DNA from: Micrasema longulum
Lineage: Eukaryota; Arthropoda; Insecta; Trichoptera; Brachycentridae
Reading direction: 5' to 3'
Assembly (NCBI GenBank): GCA_022494885.1
Contig: JAGVSM010000977.1
Span: 455,317-519,316, forward strand
DNA: 64,000 nucleotides
In this document: positions 34,195 to 43,850 of the stretch, piece by piece
How the letters are laid out: the number at the start of each line of letters is the position of its first letter
Position numbering within the stretch: the first letter of the stretch is position 1
Made by a program: the position numbers and the translations under genes
Notes under the pieces: generated by a model
What the model was told of the DNA's origin: nothing
Seen by the model: only the letters and a program-made list of their open reading frames with translations
Database searches by the model: none

Positions 34195-34320
34195 TTGATT
34201 TGAATGACATATTGTATAATAAAATAAATAAAACAACTTTGTTTTTAACCACTGATTTAATTTTTTCACCTACTGGTTTCAAAGCAAACAACCTCCTTAT
34301 CAAACAGACTGCTAATAATA
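34195..34320 (-). mobile_element. PLE terminal repeat
   Basis: Minus strand: GTTTGCTTTGAAACCAGTAG, then AGTGGTTAAAAACAAAGTTG and TTTTATTTATTTTATT. Closest to the plus copy at 39785-39920 (GTTTGCTTTGAAACTGGTCG). The cleavage triplet is GTA here instead of GTC, and the CUGANGA half is decayed. Confidence 0.5.
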
Positions 34321-34425
34321 ATAGATATAATGAAAACTTTAATTTAATTTGATTTAATAGCATAATTATACATTTTTACAATTTAAAAAAATTTCACTTG
34401 TTATATTTTTTACTAAAACTAAAAT

Positions 34426-34457
34426 CCCACCAAGCCACTTTTTGTAGCTTGTTGGTG
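34426..34457 (-). other. LINE 3' UTR stem-loop
   Basis: CACCA-A-CAAGC pairs with GCTTGGTG across an ~11-nt loop, with a bulge on the 5' arm. The same architecture with different sequence is at 31819-31845, 33751-33779 and 41887-41915. Likely the RT recognition structure of this LINE group (inference). Confidence 0.6.
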
Positions 34458-34636
34458 AAGATTATATTTATAATGACTTAATAATATTATTTACATTTAT
34501 AAAAACAATGAATTACATATAAAAATTAACAGCCGGAAAGATCAGAATAAACATGTTTATACAAATAATAATATATAAATTTATTTTTTAAATACAAGAA
34601 AATACATGAAAAAATAAAATATTTATACCTAAGCTA

Positions 34637-37600
34637 CTATTCATATATAAACTCTTGATCGAGTAGCCACTCTCTTATTTTGCTCTTGTTACAAAGTGAG
34701 TTAAATTTAAGTTCTTTTGGTAATAAATTAAAAATTCTAGGTACTAAATATTTGAGAATTCTATTTCCATATTTATTGCATACTTTTGGTACTACCAAGC
34801 CATCATTAGACGTGAAGCGTGTATTATGGTTATGTTTGAGAGGAAACTTGAATGTATTACTATGAAATTGTTCCAAAATGATGCAAAGCCACAGTATTCC
34901 TCGAACAGGCAGAGTTTTGATTGTTTTGTACAGGAGATCATTATTACTTCTTTGTTCGTAAATCTCTGCAGGTACAATTCGCTTAACTATAGAATACTGT
35001 AGACCCTGGATCATTTTAATATTAGTTTTAGTTGAATGTCCCCACGACTTTATACCATATCTTATTATTGATTCTACTAAAGAAAAATAAATAATTTTAA
35101 GAGTGATTTTAGGCAAAATAAAAGATAACTTATAGAAAGTACTCACAAGAGTCCGCAATCGATCACAAAGTTTAAATATATGACGATCCCATTTAAAATT
35201 ATGATCAATAAAAATACCCAAATAATTATACTCCTCCACAAATTCTATGAGTTCACAATTACATGTGTTAGAAATACCATCATGCAAGCAATCTGTGCAA
35301 TGAGCAATAATATTAGGCAAAACATATTTTTTGGCATGAGGAGATTTTATGTATAAGCATTTAGTCTTTTTAGCATGTATAATGAGACCATAGTCATGAG
35401 CCCATTTTAACAATTTATTAAAATCACTTTGCAATATCTCTTGTGATTCTAATGGGTTTTTATTGGAAATAACTAGTGCGGTGTCATCTGCAAAAATAAA
35501 TCTCCTTACTTCTTTAAAAACGTTGCAAATCACTGACACATAAATTATATACAATTTAGGACCCAAGATAGACCCTTGTGGTACCCCTGATAGACATTCC
35601 CTCGCTAGACTTAATGAATTCTTTATTTTTATACTCATTTTCCTCCCCACCAAATAATTTTCAAAAAAAGTTAATAAATTACCCCTTATGCCAATTGACT
35701 CCAAAATACATATTAATTTAGAATGACACAAAGTGTCAAAAGCTTTTGAGAAATCGATGAAAAGTACAGTGACATGATGCAAAATATTTAATTTGTTATT
35801 GATGAAATCTGCGAAATCCTGCAGCAAGTCATCGCAACTCTTTTTTTTTTTGAAAACCATATTGGAAAGGATCAATGATGTTGAACTTTTTTAAATAAAT
35901 ATCTAAATAAATGCAGACATATTTTTCTAAAAATTTTTCAATTGCAGGTAAAAGTGAAATTGGTCTATAATTATTAACAATTGAATGATCCCCCCCTTTG
36001 TAAATTGGTCTAACTATGCTATGTTTAAACATCTCCGGAATCACACCAGTCAGCAGAATAATATTTATAAGGTGTGTAATTATAGGACCTAACACCGAGA
36101 CATGTTTTCTTGATATCGCACATTCTTATATTGTCAATACCGGTTGTTTTAGAATTTTTCATCGAGCTTATAATTTTTGTTATTTGAGAAGTTTTAGCTC
36201 TAGGCAAATACATTGAATGCTGTTTAGGTGTAAACGTGATTTCACTGGTTTCAATAGTGCATTTGTGCAGCAAGTCTTTCACTCCAACCTCAAAAAAAGA
36301 TCCAAATTTTTCTGTCGTGTCTTCTATTGAATTTTTCAGTAAGAAATATTTTTCAATAACTGTGTCACAATCAGTTTTATTATTTCTTCCTAATACTTTA
36401 TTAATTTCATTCCAAGTAGACTTAATGTCATAGCCGCAACCATAGAACCTGTTATTATAATAGTTTTTCTTTGTTTTGAGCACATATTTGTTTAATTTAT
36501 TTCTATATGCTTTGAATTCCCTTTCAAAAGTTAAGTTTTTAGGTGATCTTTTCCATCTGTTCCAAAGTGCATCTTTTATTTTTATTTTTACTAGTAAATT
36601 AGAATTTGCCCATATTTTTCTTCCACAGTTTTTGACCGTATTTTCTATATTTCTAACTACTATATTTTTGGAATAAACTCTTTCAAAATTTTCATATATT
36701 TTATTATACAAACAAACAGATCCAGTCTCCTCTAGAAGCGGCTTCCAATTTATTAGTTTGATGTTCATGTTAATTAATTTATCAGATAGGAAAGTAAAAT
36801 GTTGGGACTGCTTACTCTTGTCTTCCATCAATGGAGTTTCAGGAATGATAAGAGCTATCAGGTAGTGGTCAGCTATATTACTCTCATAAACACATGTCCT
36901 TAAATCCACGCACTCCCTGTCACGAACATAGATGTGATCCAGGCACGAGCATACTGTCCTCTGTTGAACGATCACCTCTCTTGTTACGTCTTTTATACAT
37001 CTTGTCATGCCGAAGGAGGCCATCATATTTTCATATTGTAAAGTTGTCCCATCATTGCAATCTAGAAGATTTAAATTGATGTCTCTGAGAAATATAATGG
37101 AGTCCTTTTCCGCAATTTTTTTAAAAACGTTTTCAATTTCTTTTATAAAAACCATTTTATTTGTATTTGGTGGACGGTATATTGAATACAGGTGGTATTT
37201 TTTGCCATTTTTTAAAGTTAATAATCCACACACAAATTCAAAAACGTTTTCAGTGCATTCAATTTTTGTTTCCGTAAATTTAAGATTATTTTTAACATAG
37301 AGTAATATTCCACCTCCCGTTTTTTTTGGTCGGCAGTAATAATACATATTATAACCCTGTAACGTATATAAGTCGATATGGTGTGGGTCCGTTATTGCAG
37401 TTTCACAAATACTTATTACGTCGATATTTTCTAACGAGTTATTCAAATGTATATTTAAAACGTCCCAATATTTAGATATCGATCTTATGTTTAATTGAAT
37501 ACACACGAGATTGCTAGTATTTGTTTCCCTTTTTATCCATTCTTCCAAATTAGTTGTGCGCTCGTATGCTAGATTAGTTTCTTCAATGTAATCCAAATCC

Positions 37601-37640
37601 CAGTTTTCAATTTTAGCAAGTATATTGAATTCTCGCTCTC
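34637..37640 (-). pseudogene. LINE ORF2 (APE endonuclease + reverse transcriptase), two frameshifts
   Basis: Endonuclease (~37596-36900): QLNIRSISKYWD, CETAITD, YSIYRPPN, LRDINLNLL, SCLDHIYVR and ADHYLIAL correspond to the N, E, Y, GDFN, DH and SDH motifs of APE-type LINE nucleases, but GDFN is RDIN, so a metal-site residue context is altered. RT: IYKGGDHSIVNNYRPISLLP, FIDFSKAFDT, LSGVPQGSILGP, FADDTALV (catalytic FADD), then YLGIFIDHNFKW and the thumb/tail (ILEQFHSN, RIFNLLPKEL) to a stop at 34637. One extra A near 36100 and an A-run near 35845 shift the frame. The frame is open upstream of 37596, overlapping ORF1; no clear AUG there. Confidence 0.85.
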
Positions 37641-38548
37641 GCTTTCTGCTCCATCCTTTTTCTTACTGGGCAATCCGGACTGAACGCCGTATGTACGTTT
37701 AATCCGTCACCGTCGGCGCAGTTTACACATTTTGGCGAGGTGTCCTTTTGTACTTTAACATTGCATTCCTTCATTGTATGTTCACTACCGCAGTATGCAC
37801 ACGTCAGTTTTCTATCACAGTAACGCTTTGTATGTCCGTAAAATAAACAATTTCCGCACTGTATTAATGGCGACTCATCTAGTACACTTATGCGTTGATA
37901 ACCGATATTCACTTTCTCTGCAGATATTAGCTCCCTCCAAATAGCTGCAGTTGTTTCCGCAACAATATGGCAAAGATGCTGATTTCTAACGCGCTTTCGA
38001 TATTTAATCTTTAAGTCCATCGGTTCAATGTTTTGAAGCAATTTGTTTTGTTTTTTAGGGCATTTAAAAAATTCATCTTTTGATATTTCGTTCATGACAT
38101 ACTTAAAGATAACTAATGGTTTTTTAGTGACTACCTCCTCAGCTTTTAATCCTCCACTCGTTTGATTGTTAATGGCGTTTTTTAAAGTGTTTTTATCTTC
38201 TTTATTTGTGCAAGATATAATAACTTTACGTTTCGCGACTTTGCGAAACTCTTGAACGCCTATTCCTAGGTCGCAGACACTGATCTTCGATTTGATTGAT
38301 TTGGCAACCTCCTCACTGTCGACTTTCGGATCATCTGAAGTCACAATAATTGTATGTCTCGGGGTGTTTACTTTATTTGTGGCATCTACATACGAAAGCG
38401 AGTTTTGTCCAGAAATATGATTAGGTAGTAACAAATGAATAATTTTATTTTGTTCCATGATTAAGTCTTTCATTTGTAATATCTCTTCACTTAGGGCTGT
38501 AATACGTTCGCTTAAATTGATTATCATTTCTGTATTTGCGCGCGTCAT
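37613..38548 (-). CDS. LINE ORF1 (gag-like RNA-binding protein)
   Basis: 311 codons, intact, ATG at 38546-38548, TAA at 37613-37615. Residues ~1-45 form a likely coiled coil (ITALSEEILQMKDLIMEQNK). ~75-210 resemble the RRM/PRE-C2HC region of Jockey-type ORF1 (KPLVIFKYVMNEISKDEFF). Three zinc knuckles follow: CGNCLFYGHTKRYC (CX2CX4HX4C), CAYCGSEHTMKEC (CX2CX3HX4C) and CVNC...H......C. Such proteins package the element RNA. The ORF overlaps the open upstream part of ORF2. No breaks seen, although ORF2 is damaged. Confidence 0.85.
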   Translation of the reverse strand: MTRANTEMIINLSERITALSEEILQMKDLIMEQNKIIHLLLPNHISGQNSLSYVDATNKVNTPRHTIIVTSDDPKVDSEEVAKSIKSKISVCDLGIGVQEFRKVAKRKVIISCTNKEDKNTLKNAINNQTSGGLKAEEVVTKKPLVIFKYVMNEISKDEFFKCPKKQNKLLQNIEPMDLKIKYRKRVRNQHLCHIVAETTAAIWRELISAEKVNIGYQRISVLDESPLIQCGNCLFYGHTKRYCDRKLTCAYCGSEHTMKECNVKVQKDTSPKCVNCADGDGLNVHTAFSPDCPVRKRMEQKARARIQYTC

Positions 38549-38883
38549 CTTTCTTCGTAGTAAATACGCTACTTACGGCGGCAGTCAGCTGTTCCTTATC
38601 AGTTGTAGGTAGCGATTTATTTACACTCGTAAATAGCGCTCCTTTTAGAATTGTGATCACAAATAGATTTAATATAACTAAAAACACTAATAGTAAAGCA
38701 GAAAATTATAGAGTTCTCAATGTTTGTTAATTTATTTACTAATTTGGATAATCTAATAACACATATATTTTAAAAAAACACCGACTTCACTTAAGCGAAT
38801 TTGCGAACTGTACCGTCTCTACCGGCTGTGACTGAAGACTGAAATTATGACTTAATTGATAAAATATTAAATCAAAAACAAAA

Positions 38884-39692
38884 ACGCAGACTTATAAATA
38901 AATATTTATATTCGACTCCCACGGTAAATAAAGCAAACCCACGTAAACAATGGAGGCGGATTCTTTTTATAAATGTCATTTTTTCAAAACAAATATCTTA
39001 TTCCCTACCATCAAACATTAAACCGGCTTTCTACACAACTAATAATATGGGAACATTGTTAAAAAATCACAAAGACAAAGTCCATAAATATAATAAATCT
39101 GAAATATACCAAATAAATTGTAATGATTGCGATTCAATCTACATTGGAAAAACTAAAAGAAACTTTGATATTAGAGTAAAAGAACATTAAAGATGCTTAA
39201 ATAATAATCTTTTTTCTGAATTCGCAAATCATCTGATAAAAAATAATAATTACTTCAATAAAGACACTAGATTAAAAGTATTTCACGTTGAAAATAAAAT
39301 GTTAAAATAAGGCAACTTAGAAATCTTAGAAATTAAAAAAGCGATTCATAATAAGAAAACAATAATTAAGCTAGGGTTTCCTAAGACAGCGGTGCCGGTA
39401 TCTTAACGGCCGTAGTGAACGGTGATGCGGTGGACAGCCGTCGTAACGGTGACTAGAAAGTAGTTTCCTAGGCAAACGGTTTTGATAGCATTTATTAACA
39501 CCGTTTTCCTAGGAAACCACTCTGTAGTCACTGTTACGAAGGCTGTTCACCACATCACCGTTCACTACGGCCTTTAAGATACGGGCACCGCTGTCCTAGG
39601 AAACCCTAGCTTTAGTAACCAAATAAACAATATTTCTTTTAGTCCTCTCCTGTCTAACTTTGAAATTAGTGATATCAAAATACCACCCGTGT
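38884..39692 (+). pseudogene. PLE C-terminus: linker and GIY-YIG endonuclease, split by MITE
   Basis: A single frame runs from ~38884: QKRRLINKYLYSTPTVNKAN, IKPAFYTTNNMGTLL, then EIYQINCNDCDSIYIGKTKR, NFDIRVKEH. EIYQI and IYIGKT are the GIY and YIG strands, CNDC the Cys pair, R and E-H the further active-site positions; NLEILEIKKAI is the usual C-terminal end. Two in-frame TAA codons (after KEH near 39188, and near 39306) inactivate it. At 39366 a MITE interrupts it; past the MITE the frame continues SNQINNISFSPLLSNFEIS to a stop at 39690-39692. RT domain absent. Confidence 0.8.
39369..39611. mobile_element. 243-bp MITE with TTA duplication (PIF/Harbinger-like)
   Basis: Near-perfect palindrome: ends AGCTAGGGTTTCCTAAGAC and its complement, arms ~100 bp (for example GTGAACGGTGATGCGG / CCACATCACCGTTCAC), short AT-rich centre. 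Flanked by TTA at 39366-39368 and 39612-39614. Virtual removal of the element and one TTA restores the PLE reading frame exactly, which proves both the boundaries and the 3-bp duplication. TWA 3-bp duplications are typical of PIF/Harbinger. Only copy in the window; much more GC-rich than its host site. Confidence 0.85.
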
Positions 39693-39784
39693 AAGGAAAA
39701 AAACGACTTGATTTATTGGGTCCACGTGTAGTATTTAGTGAACGTGATAAAAATAAAAAAGGAATCGATTCATTAGTTACGTAA

Positions 39785-39920
39785 ACTCTAACGAAGAAGC
39801 TTGTTTGCTTTGAAACTGGTCGGTGGAAAAAAAAAATAGTGGTTAAAACAAAGTTGTTTTATTTATTTTATTAAAATTAATAACCACAAAGTTAGTGCTT
39901 CAAATATAAATTTTATAAAT
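39785..39920 (+). mobile_element. PLE terminal repeat with hammerhead-like core
   Basis: Directly downstream of the PLE coding end. Contains CGAAGA, a possible short helix AAGC..GCTT, then TGAAACTGGTCGGTGG: that is, GA.GA - helix II - GAAAC - NN - GTC, as in a type I hammerhead with C3/U4 lost. Followed by AGTGGTTAAAACAAAGTTG, ATTTATTTTATT and TTAGTGCTTCAAATA, shared with other copies. Confidence 0.55.
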
Positions 39921-40084
39921 AAACATATTATATAGTTATAATTAGTTGACGTTTGCAAGAGATTCCGTGAATCCCGTGTAAAAAATAAATAAATAAACCA
40001 GACGGGTTTGTCCGAAATCTGCAGACATAGAAAAGTTGTTTACAGCTACAGTTATTTAACACTTATCTAGTCAATTAATTGAGT

Positions 40085-40225
40085 GTTTTTGATGTCAGTA
40101 GCACTAACTTTGTGGTTGTTCATTGTTATATTTGAAAGGAATAAATCAAATTACTTTGTTTTATGAACCACTTGTTTATAATCATAACCGACTAGTTTTG
40201 GCAACTCTTCAGGGTTATATAATGA
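40085..40225 (-). mobile_element. PLE terminal repeat
   Basis: Minus strand, 5' to 3': hammerhead-like core (40220-40181), AAGTGGTTCATAAAACAAAG, TTATTCCTTTCAAATATAAC, ACCACAAAGTTAGTGCTAC. Lies on the 3' side of the minus-strand PLE at 40915-41345, separated by a foldback MITE, so probably its downstream terminal repeat. Confidence 0.6.
40181..40220 (-). ncRNA. Degenerate type I hammerhead-ribozyme-like motif
   Basis: Minus-strand order: ATAACC (helix I, 40218-40213), CTGAAGA (exact CUGANGA core), GTTGCC (very short helix II), AAAAC (core GAAA with G12 changed to A), TA, GTC (cleavage triplet), GGTTAT (helix I, 40189-40184). The two helix I strands pair over 6 bp plus a G-U. ACTAGT across helix III is self-complementary, as in minimal PLE hammerheads that work as dimers. 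The G12-to-A change predicts loss of cleavage. Known family fact: PLE terminal repeats often carry hammerheads. Confidence 0.5.
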
Positions 40226-40413
40226 CTTAATATACATACTTAAAAGAAACAGTGAACAGTGGGTGTCGACAAGGATAGAAGAATGAGTAATTGTGTTTAT
40301 GGGAAAGGGGAGGGAGTAATCGTGTATAAGGTAGGGTTAGACTTTACGGGGAAATATCAAAAATAGGACTTTACTTAAATTTAATTGATTATTTATGAAC
40401 AATATTTTGAGTT

Positions 40414-40600
40414 TGTCCAAATTTTTGTAGACATAGACTGGATTCAACTCTCTGGGGAGCTGTTAACATTGAAATATTACAACAGAGATGAAGAACATTT
40501 AAGAAAAGGTAACATAGAAGTCTTTTTCATTTATTGATAATTTTAAGTTGCCAGAATTTCACTCGTCCATTTACTTTGTAGCTGCAAGACAAACTCAAAA
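40414..40600. mobile_element. Foldback MITE, internally deleted copy with both termini
   Basis: Starts AACAATATTTTGAGTTTGTCC and ends ACAAACTCAAAATATTGTT (40581-40599), so both outer termini are present as exact inverted repeats over ~19 bp. The core and right arm between them are lost. Best evidence for the family's true ends. Confidence 0.7.
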
Positions 40601-40797
40601 TATTGTTGATAAATCCACCTGGTCCATGAAGAAGTATAGAAATTGAAAAATATAAAAATGTTCAGGCGTTGCCTAGTGTGTAGGTGAAATAATTCAATTG
40701 GATGAATCTCACCCGCATAAATAGAGGTTTCAGCTCTTAAACTTCACAAACATCGACAAATGAAAGAATTGAAGGAATGTGGATGTGGATGTTCAAA

Positions 40798-40932
40798 TAT
40801 GGGCAGAATGGTGAATGTTACACAGTGTGTAAAATGGCCACTTAAACCAGCCTATGATAGGTCATAAGCCCTGTAGATGCCTAGACTTCTATATCACCTT
40901 ATCTTAAATGTTCTTTATCTCTGTTGTAAAAG
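40798..40932. mobile_element. Foldback MITE core and right arm
   Basis: GAATGGTGAATGTTACACAG, CCAGCCTATGATAGGTCATA, GACTTCTATATCACC, TTATCTCTGTTGTAA. Ends inside the C-terminal coding part of the PLE at 40915-41345, which it truncates. Confidence 0.65.
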
Positions 40933-41345
40933 ATTATTTATAATATTTAAATTTTGTTTGACGGCTTTTTTGATTTTGAGGATTTCCAAATTATTTAATT
41001 GATTAGTTTTATTATTAACTTGTAATATTTCTATTCCATCTTCAAAATTGAATGAATGGTTATTAGTTATAATATGTTCAGCAAATTCCGAAAAATTGTT
41101 ATCATTTAGACATCTCATGTGTTCTTTTATTCTAATTTTAAATGACCGTGATCTTTTTCCTAAATAAAATTCTCTACAATTGTGGCAAGTTAGTTTGTAT
41201 ACCCCTAATTTTTCTAATTTGTTTGTTTTATACTTAGTGTTTTTAATCAAATTTCCTATATTATTATTTGAGTAGAATGCCGGTTTTACGTCGCTGTGCG
41301 ATTATTTTTTAAATTTTGTTGCTTACATTGTTAACGTACAAAAAT
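40915..41345 (-). pseudogene. PLE GIY-YIG endonuclease, truncated
   Basis: Minus reading: DVKPAFYSNNNIGNLIKNTK, KLEKLGVYKLTCHNCREFYL, GKRSRSFKIRIKEHMRCL, FAEHIITNNHSFNF, NLEILKIKKAVKQ. GVYKL/FYLG are the GIY-YIG strands, CHNC the Cys pair, R and EH further active-site positions. The nuclease is uninterrupted (111 codons from 41250), the best-preserved one here; upstream of 41275 the frame is shifted, and the C-terminus runs into a foldback MITE. The RT is absent. Confidence 0.8.
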
Positions 41346-41480
41346 CTCCTCCAAGAAGTGAGTTGCCGAAACTAGTCTGTTGTGATAATAAATAAGTGGT
41401 TCATAAAACAAAGTAATTTTATGTATTCTTTTTAACTATAACAACGAACTACAATGTAAGTGCTACAAACATCCAAAAAA
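41345..41480 (+). mobile_element. PLE terminal repeat with ribozyme-like core
   Basis: Plus strand: GTTGCCGAAACTAGTCTGTT, where GAAAC-TA-GTC is intact including G12, but the CUGANGA half is reduced to GTGA. Then AAGTGGTTCATAAAACAAAG and TAAGTGCTACAAACATCC. Oriented opposite to the adjacent minus-strand PLE. Confidence 0.55.
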
Positions 41481-41835
41481 TTACTGACTTCATCATCTTT
41501 TTTACTATTTTCATTCAGTAATGTATATGGCATATCAGGAACATCCTGAAAATTGGCACTCTCAGAACTGCGTATTTTGTTCTTTTTAGTATTAAGTAAA
41601 GTAAAGTAGGCTGGGGAGGTTGCACGTTGTATATCACGAGCCTTCTAATAAATGTACAAAATAAGAGTGATGCTTCGATGTCCCCCAACTTTTCTATCTG
41701 AGACATTGTTTCAATTTATGAAGGTAATGGATACCAACAATACGTACGACATTCGCTTAGTGAAATTTCTCTTCTATGGCCCCAAGATTCCCCAAAATGT
41801 ATTTATTTATTAATTTATTATTTACATACCATACT

Positions 41836-43483
41836 ACATTTTTTTTTTTTTTTTAAAACATCTTGAATTTATTTTTTTACAGGACTCACCAAGCCAATTA
41901 ATATGGCTTGTCGGTAAAGATCCTTTACATGAAAACATTTGATAACACTACATAGTTGGAAGATAATAATTTCTACTAACTTAAATATAAGGAGCGAAAA
42001 AAAATACAAATAATTTTTGTTTTAAAAGAATATTTTCAAAAATGCAAAAAAAGCAAAAAATAAGTACATGATATCGCAATTACAAAATAAAAAAAATAAA
42101 TACAAAACCGGAATACGAAAATTTAAAACAGAAGTGTGTACATTATATATGTCTTTATCTATATCTATATCTATATCTATATCTATATCTATATCTATAT
42201 CTATATCTATATCTATATCTATATCTATATCTATACCTATACTATATATATCTATATCTATATCTATATCTATATCTATATCTATATCTATATCTATATC
42301 TATATCTATATTTATATCTATATCTATATCTATATCTATATCTATATCTATATCTATATTTATATCTATATCTATATCTATATCTATATCTATATCTATA
42401 TCTATATCTATATCTATATCTATATCTATATCTATATCTATATCTTATCTATATCTATATCTATATCTATATCTATATCTATATCTATATCTATATCTAT
42501 ATCTATATCTATATCTATATCTATATCTATATCTATATCTATGTCTATGTCTATGTCTATGTCTATGTCTATATCTATATCTATATCTATATCTATATCT
42601 ATATCTATATCTATATCTATATCTATATCTATATCTATATCTATATCTATATCTATATCTATATCTATATCTATATCTATATCTATATCTATATCTATAT
42701 CTACATCTATATCTATATCTATATCTATATCTATATCTATATCTATATCTATATCTATATCTATATCTATATCTATATCTATATCTATATCTATATCTAT
42801 ATCTATATCTATATCTATATCTATATCTATATCTATATCTATATCTATACCCGTACATGCACACATACATATCCGTACACACATATATACACACCCACAT
42901 ACTCGTACATATACATGAACATATATATTCACATATATAAATATCCATGGCAATGTTACATATTTATATGCCTGCCCTATATAAATCTATATTTACTAAT
43001 ATTACATTTTATTAATATATAAACTCCTGATCGAATAGCAAGTCTCTTATTTAGCCCTTGTCACTTTTGGTAGTGCTATTTTTAAGATTGTTTGGTAACA
43101 AATTGAACACAATTGGAACCACATATTTTAAAGTTCTTTTCCAATATGTGTTGCTTGTTTTTGGAATCACTAAACCTTCATTTTGTGTGAATCTTATATA
43201 AAAACCATGTTCTAATGTATTTTCGAATGTATCACTTTTTCCTTGTTCCAAAATGATACAGAGCCACTGAAAGCCAGAAGTGAACAAGTTTGGACTTTGT
43301 CTGACGGAAGAGACCATTGCAGGAGACTGCTGCGAAACATTGCATATATTTATATGTACGACTATTAAGCGCGTTGTCCAGATGTTTATTAAAATTCATG
43401 TTTCTGTAATAATTTTTATTTGTGGTATTCTTAAATAACATGCGTTCTTTCACTTTCTGTTGTGGTATATCCCAACTCAACAA
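41836..43483 (-). pseudogene. LINE tail with long microsatellite-bearing 3' UTR
   Basis: Minus pieces: ERMLFKNTTNKNYYRNMNF, then in another frame FQWLCIILEQGKSDTFENTL, RFTQNEGLVIPKTSNTY and VPIVFNLLPNNLK, close to the tail at 34637 (LWLCIILEQFHSNTFKFPLK), to about 43010. The same-strand hairpin at 41887-41915 (ACC..CAAGCC / GGCTTGGT) and a T-run at ~41837-41853 (poly(A) on minus) fit its 3' end, which makes the (TATATC)n array part of its 3' UTR. The joining of CDS and 3' end across the array is inference. Confidence 0.6.
42151..42848. repeat. (TATATC)n hexamer microsatellite
   Basis: About 700 bp of TATATC units, with single-base variants, a register break near 42233-42250, another at 42445, and a block of TATGTC units at 42540-42569. 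Long open frames in it (SI, YL, DI, YR dipeptide repeats) are products of the period and not genes. CA/TA-rich flank 42850-42945. Confidence 0.95.
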
Positions 43484-43660
43484 TAGGCTCTAAGCCTCAT
43501 AGAGTTAGGAAGCGTTATTTTTTTTTTGTAAAAAAAGAAATAAAATAAAAAAAAAAATAAAAAAAATAGAATCATGAAAATAAGATCATCCGTTTCTTCA
43601 AGTGTCTTATGTTATTTAATATTACAGTATAATCACCATATATTTTTCATTCAATTTACC

Positions 43661-43850
43661 AGGAATCGAAATTTGGACCGTAAACGTGGTAGGCGGACGA
43701 ACGAATCACTACACTACGAGGTGGACTCATCACCACTCGATTTCCTTATCCTTTATATTTATTACCATTATGTTTTCAACCGTGTCCGGGTAGACGAAGA
43801 ATACAGATCGGCGTTTGAAATACAACTAGAATCCTGAACGAGTTTTTTTT
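43661..43850 (-). mobile_element. tRNA-derived SINE, rearranged
   Basis: Minus-strand tRNA-like part 43661-43735 (TAGTGTAGTGATTCG, GCCTACCACG, TTCGATTCCTGG). The body 43781-43845 (GTGTCCGGGTAGACGAAGAA, AATCCTGAACGAG, T-run) lies on the plus strand, opposite to the arrangement at 14575 and 24047, so either two SINEs or an inversion. Confidence 0.5.

Larger units (their letters stand above)
34360..38700 (-). mobile_element. Near full-length two-ORF LINE (CR1/Jockey superfamily)
   Basis: Minus-strand order: 5' region (~38550-38700), ORF1 (38548-37613), ORF2 (endonuclease, RT, tail; ~37640-34637), 3' UTR with the stem-loop 34426-34457, and an A/T-rich end near 34360. No RNase H domain. The 3' UTR downstream of the hairpin (TAAAACTAAAATCCCACCA on plus) recurs in reverse at 46088-46180, which defines the common 3' end. 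Target duplications could not be fixed. The only element in the window with all LINE modules. Confidence 0.85.

Noticed and set aside
33902..34352. Open frames of 70 and 91 codons on opposite strands
   Set aside because: They run across PLE nuclease and terminal-repeat remnants in the wrong frames; no independent motif.
36016..37300. Several plus-strand frames inside the LINE region
   Set aside because: Antisense shadows of ORF2; the minus strand carries the endonuclease and RT motifs.
39369..39611. Perfect-looking long hairpin as a microRNA or terminator
   Set aside because: Target duplication and restored PLE frame show that it is an inserted MITE.
42151..42848. CRISPR-like array
   Set aside because: Units are contiguous hexamers with no spacers; the organism appears eukaryotic.
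42068..42953. Four long overlapping open frames of dipeptide-like repeats on both strands
   Set aside because: They are direct products of the TATATC period, which lacks stops in several frames; no gene features.
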